A DNA stretch of 8,005 bases. Origin: Clostridiales bacterium (lineage in GTDB: Bacteria; Bacillota; Clostridia; Lachnospirales; Lachnospiraceae). Shown here piece after piece: positions 1 to 5,220 of the stretch. The first letter of the stretch is position 1, and each line of letters opens with the position of its first letter. Location: positions 530-8,534 of the forward strand of contig JAHZHG010000066.1 of assembly GCA_019420425.1 (NCBI GenBank). The letters run 5' to 3'. The notes beneath the pieces were generated by a model that made no database searches, was not told the DNA's origin, and saw only the letters and a list, made by a program, of their open reading frames with translations. The position numbers and the translations under genes were made by a program.

Positions 1-13
1 CTGTGTTTTCCAT
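1..13 (-). CDS. 5' end of a divergent gene, product unknown (partial)
   Basis: Only the first four codons (Met-Glu-Asn-Thr) are in the window, so the product cannot be named. The start is supported by an AGGAGG ribosome binding site on the minus strand (positions 27-22), eight bases from the ATG at 13, and by a TTGACA/TATAAA promoter upstream at 85-58. It diverges from the ROK repressor gene and its promoter overlaps a large palindrome. By analogy with other ROK divergons, it is inferred to be a sugar transport or catabolism gene repressed by that regulator. Nothing in the four codons tests this. Confidence 0.6.
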
Positions 14-32
14 GTGTGTTCCCTCCTGATCG

Positions 33-62
33 ATAAATTATAAAGGTACCTTTATAGTTTAT
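33..62. promoter_or_regulatory. 30-bp near-perfect palindrome, probable ROK repressor operator
   Basis: The core at 39-56 is a perfect 18-bp palindrome centred on GGTACC (TATAAAGGTACCTTTATA). Dyad symmetry continues to 33-62 with one mismatched pair (T38/G57). It covers the end of the minus-strand -10 box and the predicted start of the divergent transcript, so a bound protein would block that promoter. It lies more than 90 bp upstream of the ROK promoter's -35, so direct autorepression from this site is less obvious. Binding by the adjacent ROK protein is an inference from position and symmetry. Confidence 0.65.
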
Positions 63-85
63 ACCATGACCCGGGAAAATGTCAA
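58..85 (-). promoter_or_regulatory. Promoter of the divergent gene at the left edge
   Basis: On the minus strand there is a consensus -35 TTGACA (85-80), a 16-base spacer and a -10 TATAAA (63-58). Transcription would begin around position 51, inside the palindrome at 33-62, leaving a leader of about 40 bases before the ATG at 13. Confidence 0.6.
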
Positions 86-104
86 GGGACCTTGAATTCC
101 AACA

Positions 105-125
105 TTTGTTAAATGAATTTACAAA
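105..125. promoter_or_regulatory. 21-bp imperfect palindrome, possible second regulator site
   Basis: TTTGTTAAAT-G-AATTTACAAA pairs at 8 of 10 positions about G115. It lies between the two divergent promoters, just upstream of the -35 of the ROK gene. The TTTGT/ACAAA ends resemble XylR-type ROK operators only loosely, and AT-rich DNA gives such matches easily, so this is a weak call. Confidence 0.25.
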
Positions 126-159
126 TAAAACGTGAAATGGACAGAAATAGGCAAAATAG

Positions 160-188
160 TTGACAAAATAATGTGAAAAATGTACAAT
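160..188 (+). promoter_or_regulatory. Promoter of the ROK repressor gene
   Basis: A consensus -35 TTGACA (160-165), a 17-base spacer and a -10 TACAAT (183-188). The start of transcription is expected near 195, only about 16 bases before the ATG at 211. The -10 box overlaps the upstream in-frame ATG at 187, which rules that ATG out as a start. Confidence 0.75.
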
Positions 189-210
189 GTCGATAGAAAG
201 GAAGAAGACT

Positions 211-1392
211 ATGGCTGGTAAAATGATTAATGCAACAAAAATGAAGCTGGTAAACAGAAGACGTGTGCTGGAGTTGCTGAGTCTGAAGCCGGTATCCCGG
301 GCAGAGCTGGCGAGAAGAACGGGGATGACCCGGGCCAGTATCAGCAATATCGTGGATGAGCTTCTTCAGGAGGGCTGGGTGAATGAAGGCAGCGTCATTG
401 CAGGAGGCGTGGGCAGAAATTCCACCAGTGTACAGCTGAATCCCCGGGCATACCGCATGGGCGGGATTACCATGGACAGGCATATGTGCCTGGTGGGCGT
501 CAGTGATTTTGCAGGAAACCTGCTGAAGGTGGCAAGGGTATTCCAGGAGCCGGGCTGCGGGCGGACAGAGCTTTTGGAGCGGCTGGAAAACCAGCTGGAG
601 GAGCTCCTGCGCCAGCTGGACGAGGAAGACCGGGCTGCGGGCCTGACGCCTCCGCCTCTGCTGGGTATAGGCATAGCCTCTCCCGGGCCGTTGGACAGCG
701 TAGGCGGGTATATTCTGGACGCGGTAGGCTTTGAGGGCTGGTCAGGCATATCCATTACCGCTCATGTGGAAAAACGGTTTTCCTGCCCCGCATATCTGAA
801 AAACGATGCAAATGCTTCGGCTCTGGCCGAACGCCGCCACGTAATCAAAAAAGAAGACGAAAGTTTTCTGGAGCTTTGGGTGGACGAGGGCCTGGGCAGC
901 GGCGTGATGATGAACGGCCAGCTGTTTGACGGCTGCGACCGGTGCGGAACCGAGCTGGGCCACGTGACGATCCGCTGGGACGGCCCGCGGTGCAGCTGCG
1001 GAAACTACGGCTGCGCGGAGCTGTACGCGGCAATTCCGAACATCGTAAAATATGCCGTCACAGTCCGCCCCGATCTGGATTCCTGGGAGACCATCGTGGA
1101 TCTGGCAGCGGCCAAGGATATGGACGCGCTGGGCGTGATGCGCAAGGAAGCCGGATACCTCACCGCGGTTATCCTCAATGCGGTGAATGTGCTGGATATA
1201 AATAAGGTAATCCTGGTTGGCGGAATTACCTACAAGGAAAAATACATCTGCAATATGATCAGCCAGGTAATGGAGCGGCGGCTTTCCTTCTCCAGCCGGA
1301 GACAGGTAGAGGTGTCCGGCTCAGGCCTGAACGGAACCAAAAAAATCCTGGCGGGGACAAATCTGGTATTTGAAGAATACCTTGCCTCATAG
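211..1392 (+). CDS. ROK-family transcriptional repressor (NagC/XylR type)
   Basis: A cytoplasmic sugar-responsive DNA-binding regulator of 393 residues, the usual length for the family. The N-terminus has a winged helix-turn-helix (about residues 15-75, with the helix pair near SRAELARRTGMTRASISN). The ROK sugar-binding domain follows: GIGIASPGPLD (about 152-162), NDAN (198-201), ELGH (248-251) and the zinc motif C261-x-C263-G-x-x-G-C268. The glycine-rich phosphate loop of ROK kinases is degenerate here (TMDRHMCLVGV), which supports a regulator rather than a sugar kinase. The start at 211 is chosen because an AAGGA site sits eight bases upstream, while the in-frame ATG at 187 lies inside the -10 box. 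The gene diverges from the left-edge gene across a gap with a strong palindrome. The effector sugar cannot be deduced. Confidence 0.93.
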   Translation: MAGKMINATKMKLVNRRRVLELLSLKPVSRAELARRTGMTRASISNIVDELLQEGWVNEGSVIAGGVGRNSTSVQLNPRAYRMGGITMDRHMCLVGVSDFAGNLLKVARVFQEPGCGRTELLERLENQLEELLRQLDEEDRAAGLTPPPLLGIGIASPGPLDSVGGYILDAVGFEGWSGISITAHVEKRFSCPAYLKNDANASALAERRHVIKKEDESFLELWVDEGLGSGVMMNGQLFDGCDRCGTELGHVTIRWDGPRCSCGNYGCAELYAAIPNIVKYAVTVRPDLDSWETIVDLAAAKDMDALGVMRKEAGYLTAVILNAVNVLDINKVILVGGITYKEKYICNMISQVMERRLSFSSRRQVEVSGSGLNGTKKILAGTNLVFEEYLAS

Positions 1393-1423
1393 AACATTAT
1401 AAGCGGACGGTGGAACCAGAAGC

Positions 1424-1476
1424 CCTTCCTGCGGCATATACTGAAATGACCCCATATGGGCCTGCCGCAGGGAAGG
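1424..1476 (+). promoter_or_regulatory. RNA hairpin masking the DUF305 ribosome binding site
   Basis: CTGCGGCA (1429-1436) is perfectly complementary to TGCCGCAG (1463-1470). Pairing continues as CCTTC (1424-1428) with GAAGG (1472-1476) if one G is bulged, giving about 13 base pairs around a 26-base loop. The 3' arm includes GGAAGG, most of the ribosome binding site for the GTG at 1486, so the folded form should lower translation. No T-run follows, so it is not a standard terminator. Confidence 0.5.
1451..1460. promoter_or_regulatory. CCCATATGGG palindrome, possible operator
   Basis: A perfect 10-bp palindrome lies in the loop of the hairpin at 1424-1476, about nine bases after a possible -10 TATACT (1437-1442) that has no good -35. 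C-run/AT/G-run symmetry is loosely like copper-sensor (CsoR) operators, and DUF305 proteins are sometimes copper-linked, but this is speculative. Confidence 0.2.
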
Positions 1477-1485
1477 AGTAAAAAC

Positions 1486-2055
1486 GTGAACAGAGCATAT
1501 GAACTTAGCCATGTTGCCCAGGACTATCTGGAGACATTTTATGCAATTCTGGATCGGATGATCTGCGGGATGACGCAGGTCAGGCTGACAGACAGTATTT
1601 CATACAATTTTATCGTGCAGATGATCCCCCATCATCAGGCCGCGGTGGAAATGTCGAGAAATATCCTCCGGTATACGACGAATATACCTCTGCAGGAGAT
1701 TGCCCTGCAGATCATTTCCGAGCAGACAAAGGGTATCGAAACCATGCGCGGCATTGCCGGCTGCTGCATAAGGCTTTGCAATACGGAGCAGGAGGTGTGC
1801 GTCTATCAGAAAAAGATAGACCAGATCATGCAGACCATGTTTTCGTGCATGCAGAATGCCTGTTCGTCGAACGACATCAACGGGAATTTTATGCGGGAAA
1901 TGATCCCGCACCACAGAGGGGCGATCGAGATGGCAGAGAATGCGCTGAAGCACCGGATATGCCCGGAGCTGAAGCCGGTTCTGGAGGGAATTATCGCCTC
2001 TCAGCGCAGGGGGATTAGGGAAATGCAGCAGCTTCTGCACTGTATGGGGCAGTGA
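1486..2055 (+). CDS. Two-copy DUF305 protein (possible metal binding)
   Basis: A 189-residue, predicted mostly helical protein made of two copies of the DUF305 unit. Copy one is about residues 43-90, with QMIPHHQAAVEMS and HH at 49-50. Copy two is about 135-183, with EMIPHHRGAIEMA and HH at 142-143. It has nine Cys (27, 93, 94, 98, 105, 121, 126, 159, 186) and many Met. The family includes the cyanobacterial periplasmic copper protein CopM, so metal binding through the His/Met/Cys residues is plausible but unproven. No signal peptide is visible, which suggests a cytoplasmic location, unlike many DUF305 proteins. The GTG start is chosen because GGAAGGAG lies seven bases upstream. An in-frame ATG at 1456 has no binding site and falls in the hairpin loop. 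It follows the ROK gene by 93 bases with no terminator between them, so read-through is possible. Confidence 0.85.
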   Translation: MNRAYELSHVAQDYLETFYAILDRMICGMTQVRLTDSISYNFIVQMIPHHQAAVEMSRNILRYTTNIPLQEIALQIISEQTKGIETMRGIAGCCIRLCNTEQEVCVYQKKIDQIMQTMFSCMQNACSSNDINGNFMREMIPHHRGAIEMAENALKHRICPELKPVLEGIIASQRRGIREMQQLLHCMGQ

Positions 2056-2073
2056 TAGCCCCGGAAAATAAGA

Positions 2074-2123
2074 AAAATGTCCGGTTTCCGGTATGCGGGA
2101 TGCATCGGGAAATCGGACATTTT
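2074..2123. terminator. Bidirectional terminator between DUF305 and cyclophilin genes
   Basis: AAAATGTCCG (2074-2083) pairs perfectly with CGGACATTTT (2114-2123). The stem continues through a G-U pair and TTTCC/GGAAA to 16 base pairs with an 18-base loop. The stem has an A-run on one side and a T-run on the other and lies between two convergent genes, as expected for a shared terminator. Confidence 0.8.
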
Positions 2124-2134
2124 CCGGTTTAGGC

Positions 2135-2656
2135 CTACAGGGTGGCCGGTTCCGGATAATCTACACCCTGGGTGTCCACGGTCATGGAACGGATACGCTG
2201 GGTCTCCATCGGACGGTCATTGTAGTCGGTGGGTACGCCGGCGATTTTATTTACCACATCCATACCCTCGGTCACCTTGCCAAAGGCGGCATATGCGCCG
2301 TCCAGGTGCGGAGAGGTCTTGGGCATGATAAAGAACTGGGAGCCTGCGGGGTTGGAGTGCATGGCACGTGCCATGGAAAGCACGCCCGGCTCATGCTTTA
2401 GCTGGTTGACAAAGCCGTTCTGGGAGAACTCGCCCTTGATGCTGTAGCCCGGGCCGCCCATGCCGGTTCCATCCGGGCATCCGCCCTGAATCATAAAGCC
2501 TTCGATGACGCGGTGGAAGATCAGGCCGTCATAAAAGCCCTTTTTCACCAGGCTGATAAAGTTATTTACCGTATTCGGCGCGATCTGCGGATAAAGCTCG
2601 GCTTTCATTACGTCGCCGTTTTCCATGGTAATGGTTACGATTGGATTTGCTGCCAT
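2135..2656 (-). CDS. Cyclophilin-type peptidyl-prolyl cis-trans isomerase
   Basis: A cytosolic protein-folding enzyme of 173 residues that catalyses cis-trans isomerisation of peptide bonds before proline. It is a single cyclophilin domain with the expected motifs: IFHRVIEGFMIQGG (catalytic R49, F54, Q57), GSQFFI (105-110) and HLDGAYAAFGKV (117-128). The tryptophan that contacts cyclosporin in human cyclophilin A is replaced by H117, as in many bacterial members, so weak drug binding is expected. There is no signal peptide or membrane segment. The start at 2656 is chosen because AAAGGA lies about ten bases upstream and the conserved domain begins at once. In-frame ATGs farther upstream fall in or next to the promoter region. 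It is probably a single-gene unit, convergent with DUF305 and divergent from the GNAT gene. Confidence 0.93.
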   Translation of the reverse strand: MAANPIVTITMENGDVMKAELYPQIAPNTVNNFISLVKKGFYDGLIFHRVIEGFMIQGGCPDGTGMGGPGYSIKGEFSQNGFVNQLKHEPGVLSMARAMHSNPAGSQFFIMPKTSPHLDGAYAAFGKVTEGMDVVNKIAGVPTDYNDRPMETQRIRSMTVDTQGVDYPEPATL

Positions 2657-2680
2657 TTGTGATACATCCTTTCTTTGCAC

Positions 2681-2710
2681 TTTATCTATATGCATATAAT
2701 GTAGTATAAT
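2681..2710 (+). promoter_or_regulatory. Promoter of the GNAT gene
   Basis: A perfect -10 TATAAT (2705-2710) has a weak -35 TTTATC (2681-2686) at an 18-base spacing. A second TATAAT at 2695-2700 lies nearby. The predicted transcript starts near 2717, about 27 bases before the ATG. It overlaps the opposing cyclophilin promoter. Confidence 0.45.
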
Positions 2711-2731
2711 ATAAAAAATATTATCGTACAA
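2703..2731 (-). promoter_or_regulatory. Promoter of the cyclophilin gene
   Basis: On the minus strand, a -35 TTGTAC (2731-2726), a 17-base spacer and a -10 TATACT (2708-2703). The -10 shares bases 2705-2708 with the plus-strand TATAAT of the GNAT gene, so the two polymerases would compete. The leader to the ATG at 2656 is about 40 bases. Confidence 0.55.
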
Positions 2732-2743
2732 GGAGAGAAAACG

Positions 2744-3624
2744 ATGTTTTCCACGATTATTCTGTGTATGCATGACAGCAGTGACATACCGGGCCTGGAT
2801 GTTTTCCGGGAAGAGATGAGCAAAAAGCAGATAACAGTGACCATGGGGAAAGAAGGAGAGCAGCTGCGGGAGGATGCGCTATATCTCACTGACCGGACAG
2901 AGACCCTGTGGAAGATCAGTATAGCCGGAGGAGTCTGCTGCGGACTTACGCCGGGAAAGAGTGAATATATGCCGGGCGCGCCTCTGGTTCTGGAGGGCCT
3001 GGAGGAAGTAGAACCCGCCATGCTGGAGCTGGTATGGAAGAGGGAAAAAGGGATTCCGGTAGAGGTAATGCGCAGCGACCATCTGATTATCCGGGAGAGT
3101 CTGGAGGAGGACTGGGACACGCTTGCCGGAGTATACCGGGATTCAGGGATGAATCCCTGGGTGGAGGACCCGGATGCGAAAGAGGATCCGGAGACGGAAG
3201 AAAAAGATAAGTTTATGGCGTATATCCGTACCATGTACTGGTTCTATGGCTACGGTCTCTGGACCGTGCTGGATAAAGAGACCGGAAAGGTAATCGGCAG
3301 CTGCGGTCCATTCCCCAGCCAGACGATAGTTGACGAGGCGGGCAGCCTTCAGATGGAGATGGGCTACATGGTGGACAGGGCATGGCGCGGCCGCGGCTAC
3401 GGAAGGGAAATGGCGGAGGCCGTATTGGAGTTTTGCTTCCATGCAATCGGGCTGGACAGGATTTATGCCGGGTGCACCGGGATAACAAGGCCTCCAGGGC
3501 TGTGGTAAAGGGGCTTGGCTTTTCCCTGGTCCGGGAAGAAGCAGAGGATGGACTGCAGATCTGGGAAAAAACGAAGAGTAATATGGAAAAATGCACAAAA
3601 AAGGAAAACGAAAATTGTGAATAA
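2744..3624 (+). pseudogene. GNAT N-acetyltransferase, frameshifted near the C-terminus
   Basis: The gene starts at an ATG with AGGAGAG six bases upstream. The first frame runs 254 codons to a stop at 3506-3508. Residues 1 to about 110 form an N-terminal part I cannot assign. From about residue 113 (HLIIRESLEEDWDTL) it is a GNAT domain with the acetyl-CoA pyrophosphate loop R215-G-R-G-Y-G220. After IYAG (residues 240-243) the frame turns to nonsense, while the -1 frame from 3472 reads VHRDNKASRAVVKGLGFSLV, the expected end of a GNAT fold. It continues to a stop at 3622-3624. Restoring one base near 3470 gives about 293 residues. The natural acceptor substrate is unknown. The break may be a genuine recent mutation or a sequencing error. 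No slippery heptamer is visible, so programmed frameshifting is unlikely. Confidence 0.8.
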
Positions 3625-3656
3625 CAGATAAAATAACGGGAAATGAAAGAAAAGAG

Positions 3657-3685
3657 TTGCATCCAAAAGCAGCTTATGCTATAGT
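3657..3685 (+). promoter_or_regulatory. Promoter of the sugar uptake operon
   Basis: A -35 TTGCAT (3657-3662), a 17-base spacer and a -10 TATAGT (3680-3685). The start of transcription is expected near 3692, giving a leader of about 125 bases before the binding-protein gene. The tandem repeats at 3699-3734 lie just downstream, a position where a bound repressor would block initiation or early elongation. Confidence 0.7.
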
Positions 3686-3697
3686 AAAAGCACGAAT

Positions 3698-3711
3698 TGG
3701 AAACGTTACCG
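3698..3711 (+). promoter_or_regulatory. cre-like site (possible CcpA binding)
   Basis: TGGAAACGTTACCG matches the Firmicute catabolite-responsive element TGNAANCGNWNNCA at all specified positions except the last. It lies about six bases after the predicted transcription start. Catabolite repression of a maltodextrin operon would fit, but the site overlaps the tandem repeat array and could instead belong to a local LacI-family regulator. Confidence 0.45.
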
Positions 3712-3734
3712 ATAACGATACCGGAAAGGTTTCC
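3699..3734. repeat. Three tandem 12-bp quasi-palindromic repeats (operator array)
   Basis: The units are GGAAACGTTACC (3699-3710), GATAACGATACC (3711-3722) and GGAAAGGTTTCC (3723-3734). Unit one matches unit two at 9 of 12 positions and unit three at 10 of 12. Each is nearly self-complementary about its centre, and the centres are spaced exactly 12 bp. The block also forms a 40-bp dyad (3697-3736) with perfect 8-bp ends TTGGAAAC/GTTTCCAA. The CG-centred units resemble LacI/GalR-family operators. No such regulator is encoded in the window. Confidence 0.7.
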
Positions 3735-3756
3735 AAAACCGCGTAACCAGAAATAG

Positions 3757-3786
3757 CCGAAGGCCGGGGATACCCCCATCCTTCGG
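3757..3786 (+). promoter_or_regulatory. Leader hairpin upstream of the binding-protein gene
   Basis: CCGAAGG (3757-3763) pairs with CCTTCGG (3780-3786), with an inner GGGG-ATA-CCCC stem (3766-3776). It lies in the transcript leader about 18 bases before the ribosome binding site and is followed by A-rich sequence without a T-run, so it is not a forward terminator. A role in mRNA stability or in keeping the binding site open is possible. Confidence 0.45.
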
Positions 3787-3816
3787 AAAATCAGAAAAGA
3801 GAAGAGAGGTAAACGC

Positions 3817-5142
3817 ATGAAGAAGTGGAACAAAAAAGTAGCAACGGCAATGGCAGCCTGCATGGCACTGGGCACACTGGCCGTACCGACGACCGCTTTC
3901 GCAGAAGAAGAGACCGGTTCTGTTTATTATCTGAACTTCAAACCGGAGCAGGATGAGCAGTGGCAGGAGCTGGCTGCAGCATATGAAGAGGAGACTGGCG
4001 TACATGTAGACGTACAGACCGCCGCTTCCGGTACATACGAGTCCACGCTGAAATCCGAGATGGCAAAGGACGTACCCCCGACCCTGTTCCAGGTAAACGG
4101 ACCGGTTGGCCTGGCTTCCTGGAAGGATTACTGCTACGACCTGAAGGACAGCGAATTATACAAGGCATTATCCAGCGACGACTTTGCCCTGATCAATGAT
4201 GCAGGCGAGGTACAGGGTATTGCATACGTTATCGAGACCTACGGCCTGATCTACAACAAGGCTCTTCTGAACCAGTATATTGAGATGGACGGCGCAGTGA
4301 TCTCCTCCATCGACGAGATCAACAACTTTGCCACCTTAAAGGCAGTAGCCGAGGATATCCAGGCAAAGAAGGATGAGCTGGGGGTTGAGGGCGCATTCGC
4401 TTCCACCGGTATGGACGGCTCCTCCGACTGGAGATTCAAGACCCATCTGGCAAACCTGCCGATCTACTATGAGTATCAGGCTGACGGCATCACCAGCACC
4501 GACGCCATCAAGGGAACCTACCTGGATAACTACAAGCAGATCTTCGATCTGTACATCAACAACTCCACCTGCGATCCGGGCCTGCTTTCCGGTAAGACCG
4601 GCGACGACGCAGCAGCTGAGTTCGCTCTGGGCGAGGCAGTATTCTACCAGAACGGTACCTGGGCTTACGGCCAGGTTAAGGACAACGAAGTTGCCGATGA
4701 GGACATCGGAATGATGCCGATCTATATCGGTGTTGAAGGCGAAGAGAACCAGGGCCTGTGCACCGGCACTGAGAACTACTGGTGTGTAAACAAGAACGCA
4801 TCTGAGGCAGACATCAAGGCTACTCTGGACTTCCTGAACTGGGTAATCACCAGTGATACCGGACGTGCAAGTATGGCTAATGACATGGGATTTGTTACTC
4901 CGTTTACCACCTTTACCGATGATTTCCAGCCGGATAACCCGCTGGTAAAAGCGGCAAACGACGATATTGCAGCAGGTCACAAGACCGTAGCATGGTGCTT
5001 CACCACAATGCCCTCTGAAGAGTGGAAGAATGGCGTAGGCAGCGCGCTTCTGGAGTATGCGCAGGGCACGGCTGACTGGGACGGCGTAGTTACCGCATTC
5101 GTTGACGGATGGGCAACCGAGTACGCAGCAGCAAACAACTAA
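3817..5142 (+). CDS. Sugar ABC transporter substrate-binding protein (MalE-like family 1)
   Basis: A 441-residue extracellular solute-binding protein, the usual size for oligosaccharide binders, which captures the sugar outside the membrane and delivers it to the two permeases downstream. The N-terminus is a signal peptide: basic MKKWNKK, a hydrophobic core, then AFA before E30, a good signal peptidase I site. The expected lipobox is missing or displaced: the only early Cys (C15, in MAAC) sits inside the hydrophobic core. The mature protein begins with VYYLNFKPEQDEQWQ, typical of family 1 binders, followed by the alternating lobes of the family and aromatic residues suited to sugar stacking (NGTWAYG, ENYWCVN). 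GAGAGG lies seven bases before the ATG. Codon use is more uniform than in its neighbours, suggesting high expression. The maltodextrin specificity is inferred only from the nearby malQ. Confidence 0.92.
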   Translation: MKKWNKKVATAMAACMALGTLAVPTTAFAEEETGSVYYLNFKPEQDEQWQELAAAYEEETGVHVDVQTAASGTYESTLKSEMAKDVPPTLFQVNGPVGLASWKDYCYDLKDSELYKALSSDDFALINDAGEVQGIAYVIETYGLIYNKALLNQYIEMDGAVISSIDEINNFATLKAVAEDIQAKKDELGVEGAFASTGMDGSSDWRFKTHLANLPIYYEYQADGITSTDAIKGTYLDNYKQIFDLYINNSTCDPGLLSGKTGDDAAAEFALGEAVFYQNGTWAYGQVKDNEVADEDIGMMPIYIGVEGEENQGLCTGTENYWCVNKNASEADIKATLDFLNWVITSDTGRASMANDMGFVTPFTTFTDDFQPDNPLVKAANDDIAAGHKTVAWCFTTMPSEEWKNGVGSALLEYAQGTADWDGVVTAFVDGWATEYAAANN

Positions 5143-5160
5143 TTACAGAAATGAGCGATC

Positions 5161-5193
5161 AGGGGGTGAGCGATGCTTCGCTCATCCCCTTTT
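5161..5193 (+). terminator. Intrinsic terminator or attenuator between binding protein and permeases
   Basis: A 13-bp stem (5161-5173 with 5178-5190, one G-U pair) closed by the loop TGCT and followed directly by a short T-run (to 5193). It lies 18 bases after the binding-protein stop and 27 before the permease start. No new promoter is seen after it, so partial read-through is likely and would give more binding protein than permease. An upstream ATGAGCGA (5151-5158) can also pair with TCGCTCAT (5178-5185), offering a competing fold. Confidence 0.75.
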
Positions 5194-5220
5194 CAGAGGA
5201 GAAATACAGGAGGGTGAATT

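Noticed and set aside
187..210. Upstream in-frame ATG for the ROK gene
   Set aside because: It overlaps the -10 box TACAAT (183-188), so it should not be in the mRNA. The ATG at 211 has a good ribosome binding site.
1456..1485. Upstream ATG for the DUF305 protein
   Set aside because: It lacks a ribosome binding site and lies in the hairpin loop. The GTG at 1486 has GGAAGGAG at ideal spacing.
2709..2723. AATAT/ATATT inverted repeat in the GNAT leader
   Set aside because: It is only five A/T pairs in an AT-rich promoter region, expected by chance.
2657..2773. N-terminal extension of the cyclophilin to 2773
   Set aside because: The extension runs through its own promoter and leader and has no homology-like features. 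The domain begins right after the ATG at 2656.
3469..3475. Programmed -1 frameshift site in the GNAT gene
   Set aside because: The bases around the shift do not form an X-XXY-YYZ slippery heptamer. A base loss or sequencing error explains it more simply.
3699..3734. CRISPR or replication iterons
   Set aside because: There are only three 12-bp units with no spacers, and no replication or cas gene nearby. The position just after a promoter points to an operator.
3213..3875. Long minus-strand open frame of 220 codons
   Set aside because: It spans the GNAT end, a promoter region and the start of the binding-protein gene, with low-complexity Ser/Phe/Arg content and no recognisable domain. It is a shadow of coding sequence on the other strand.
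4336..4980. Minus-strand open frame of 214 codons inside the binding-protein gene
   Set aside because: It is antisense to a clearly coding, well-conserved type of gene. There is no ribosome binding site and no recognisable motif.
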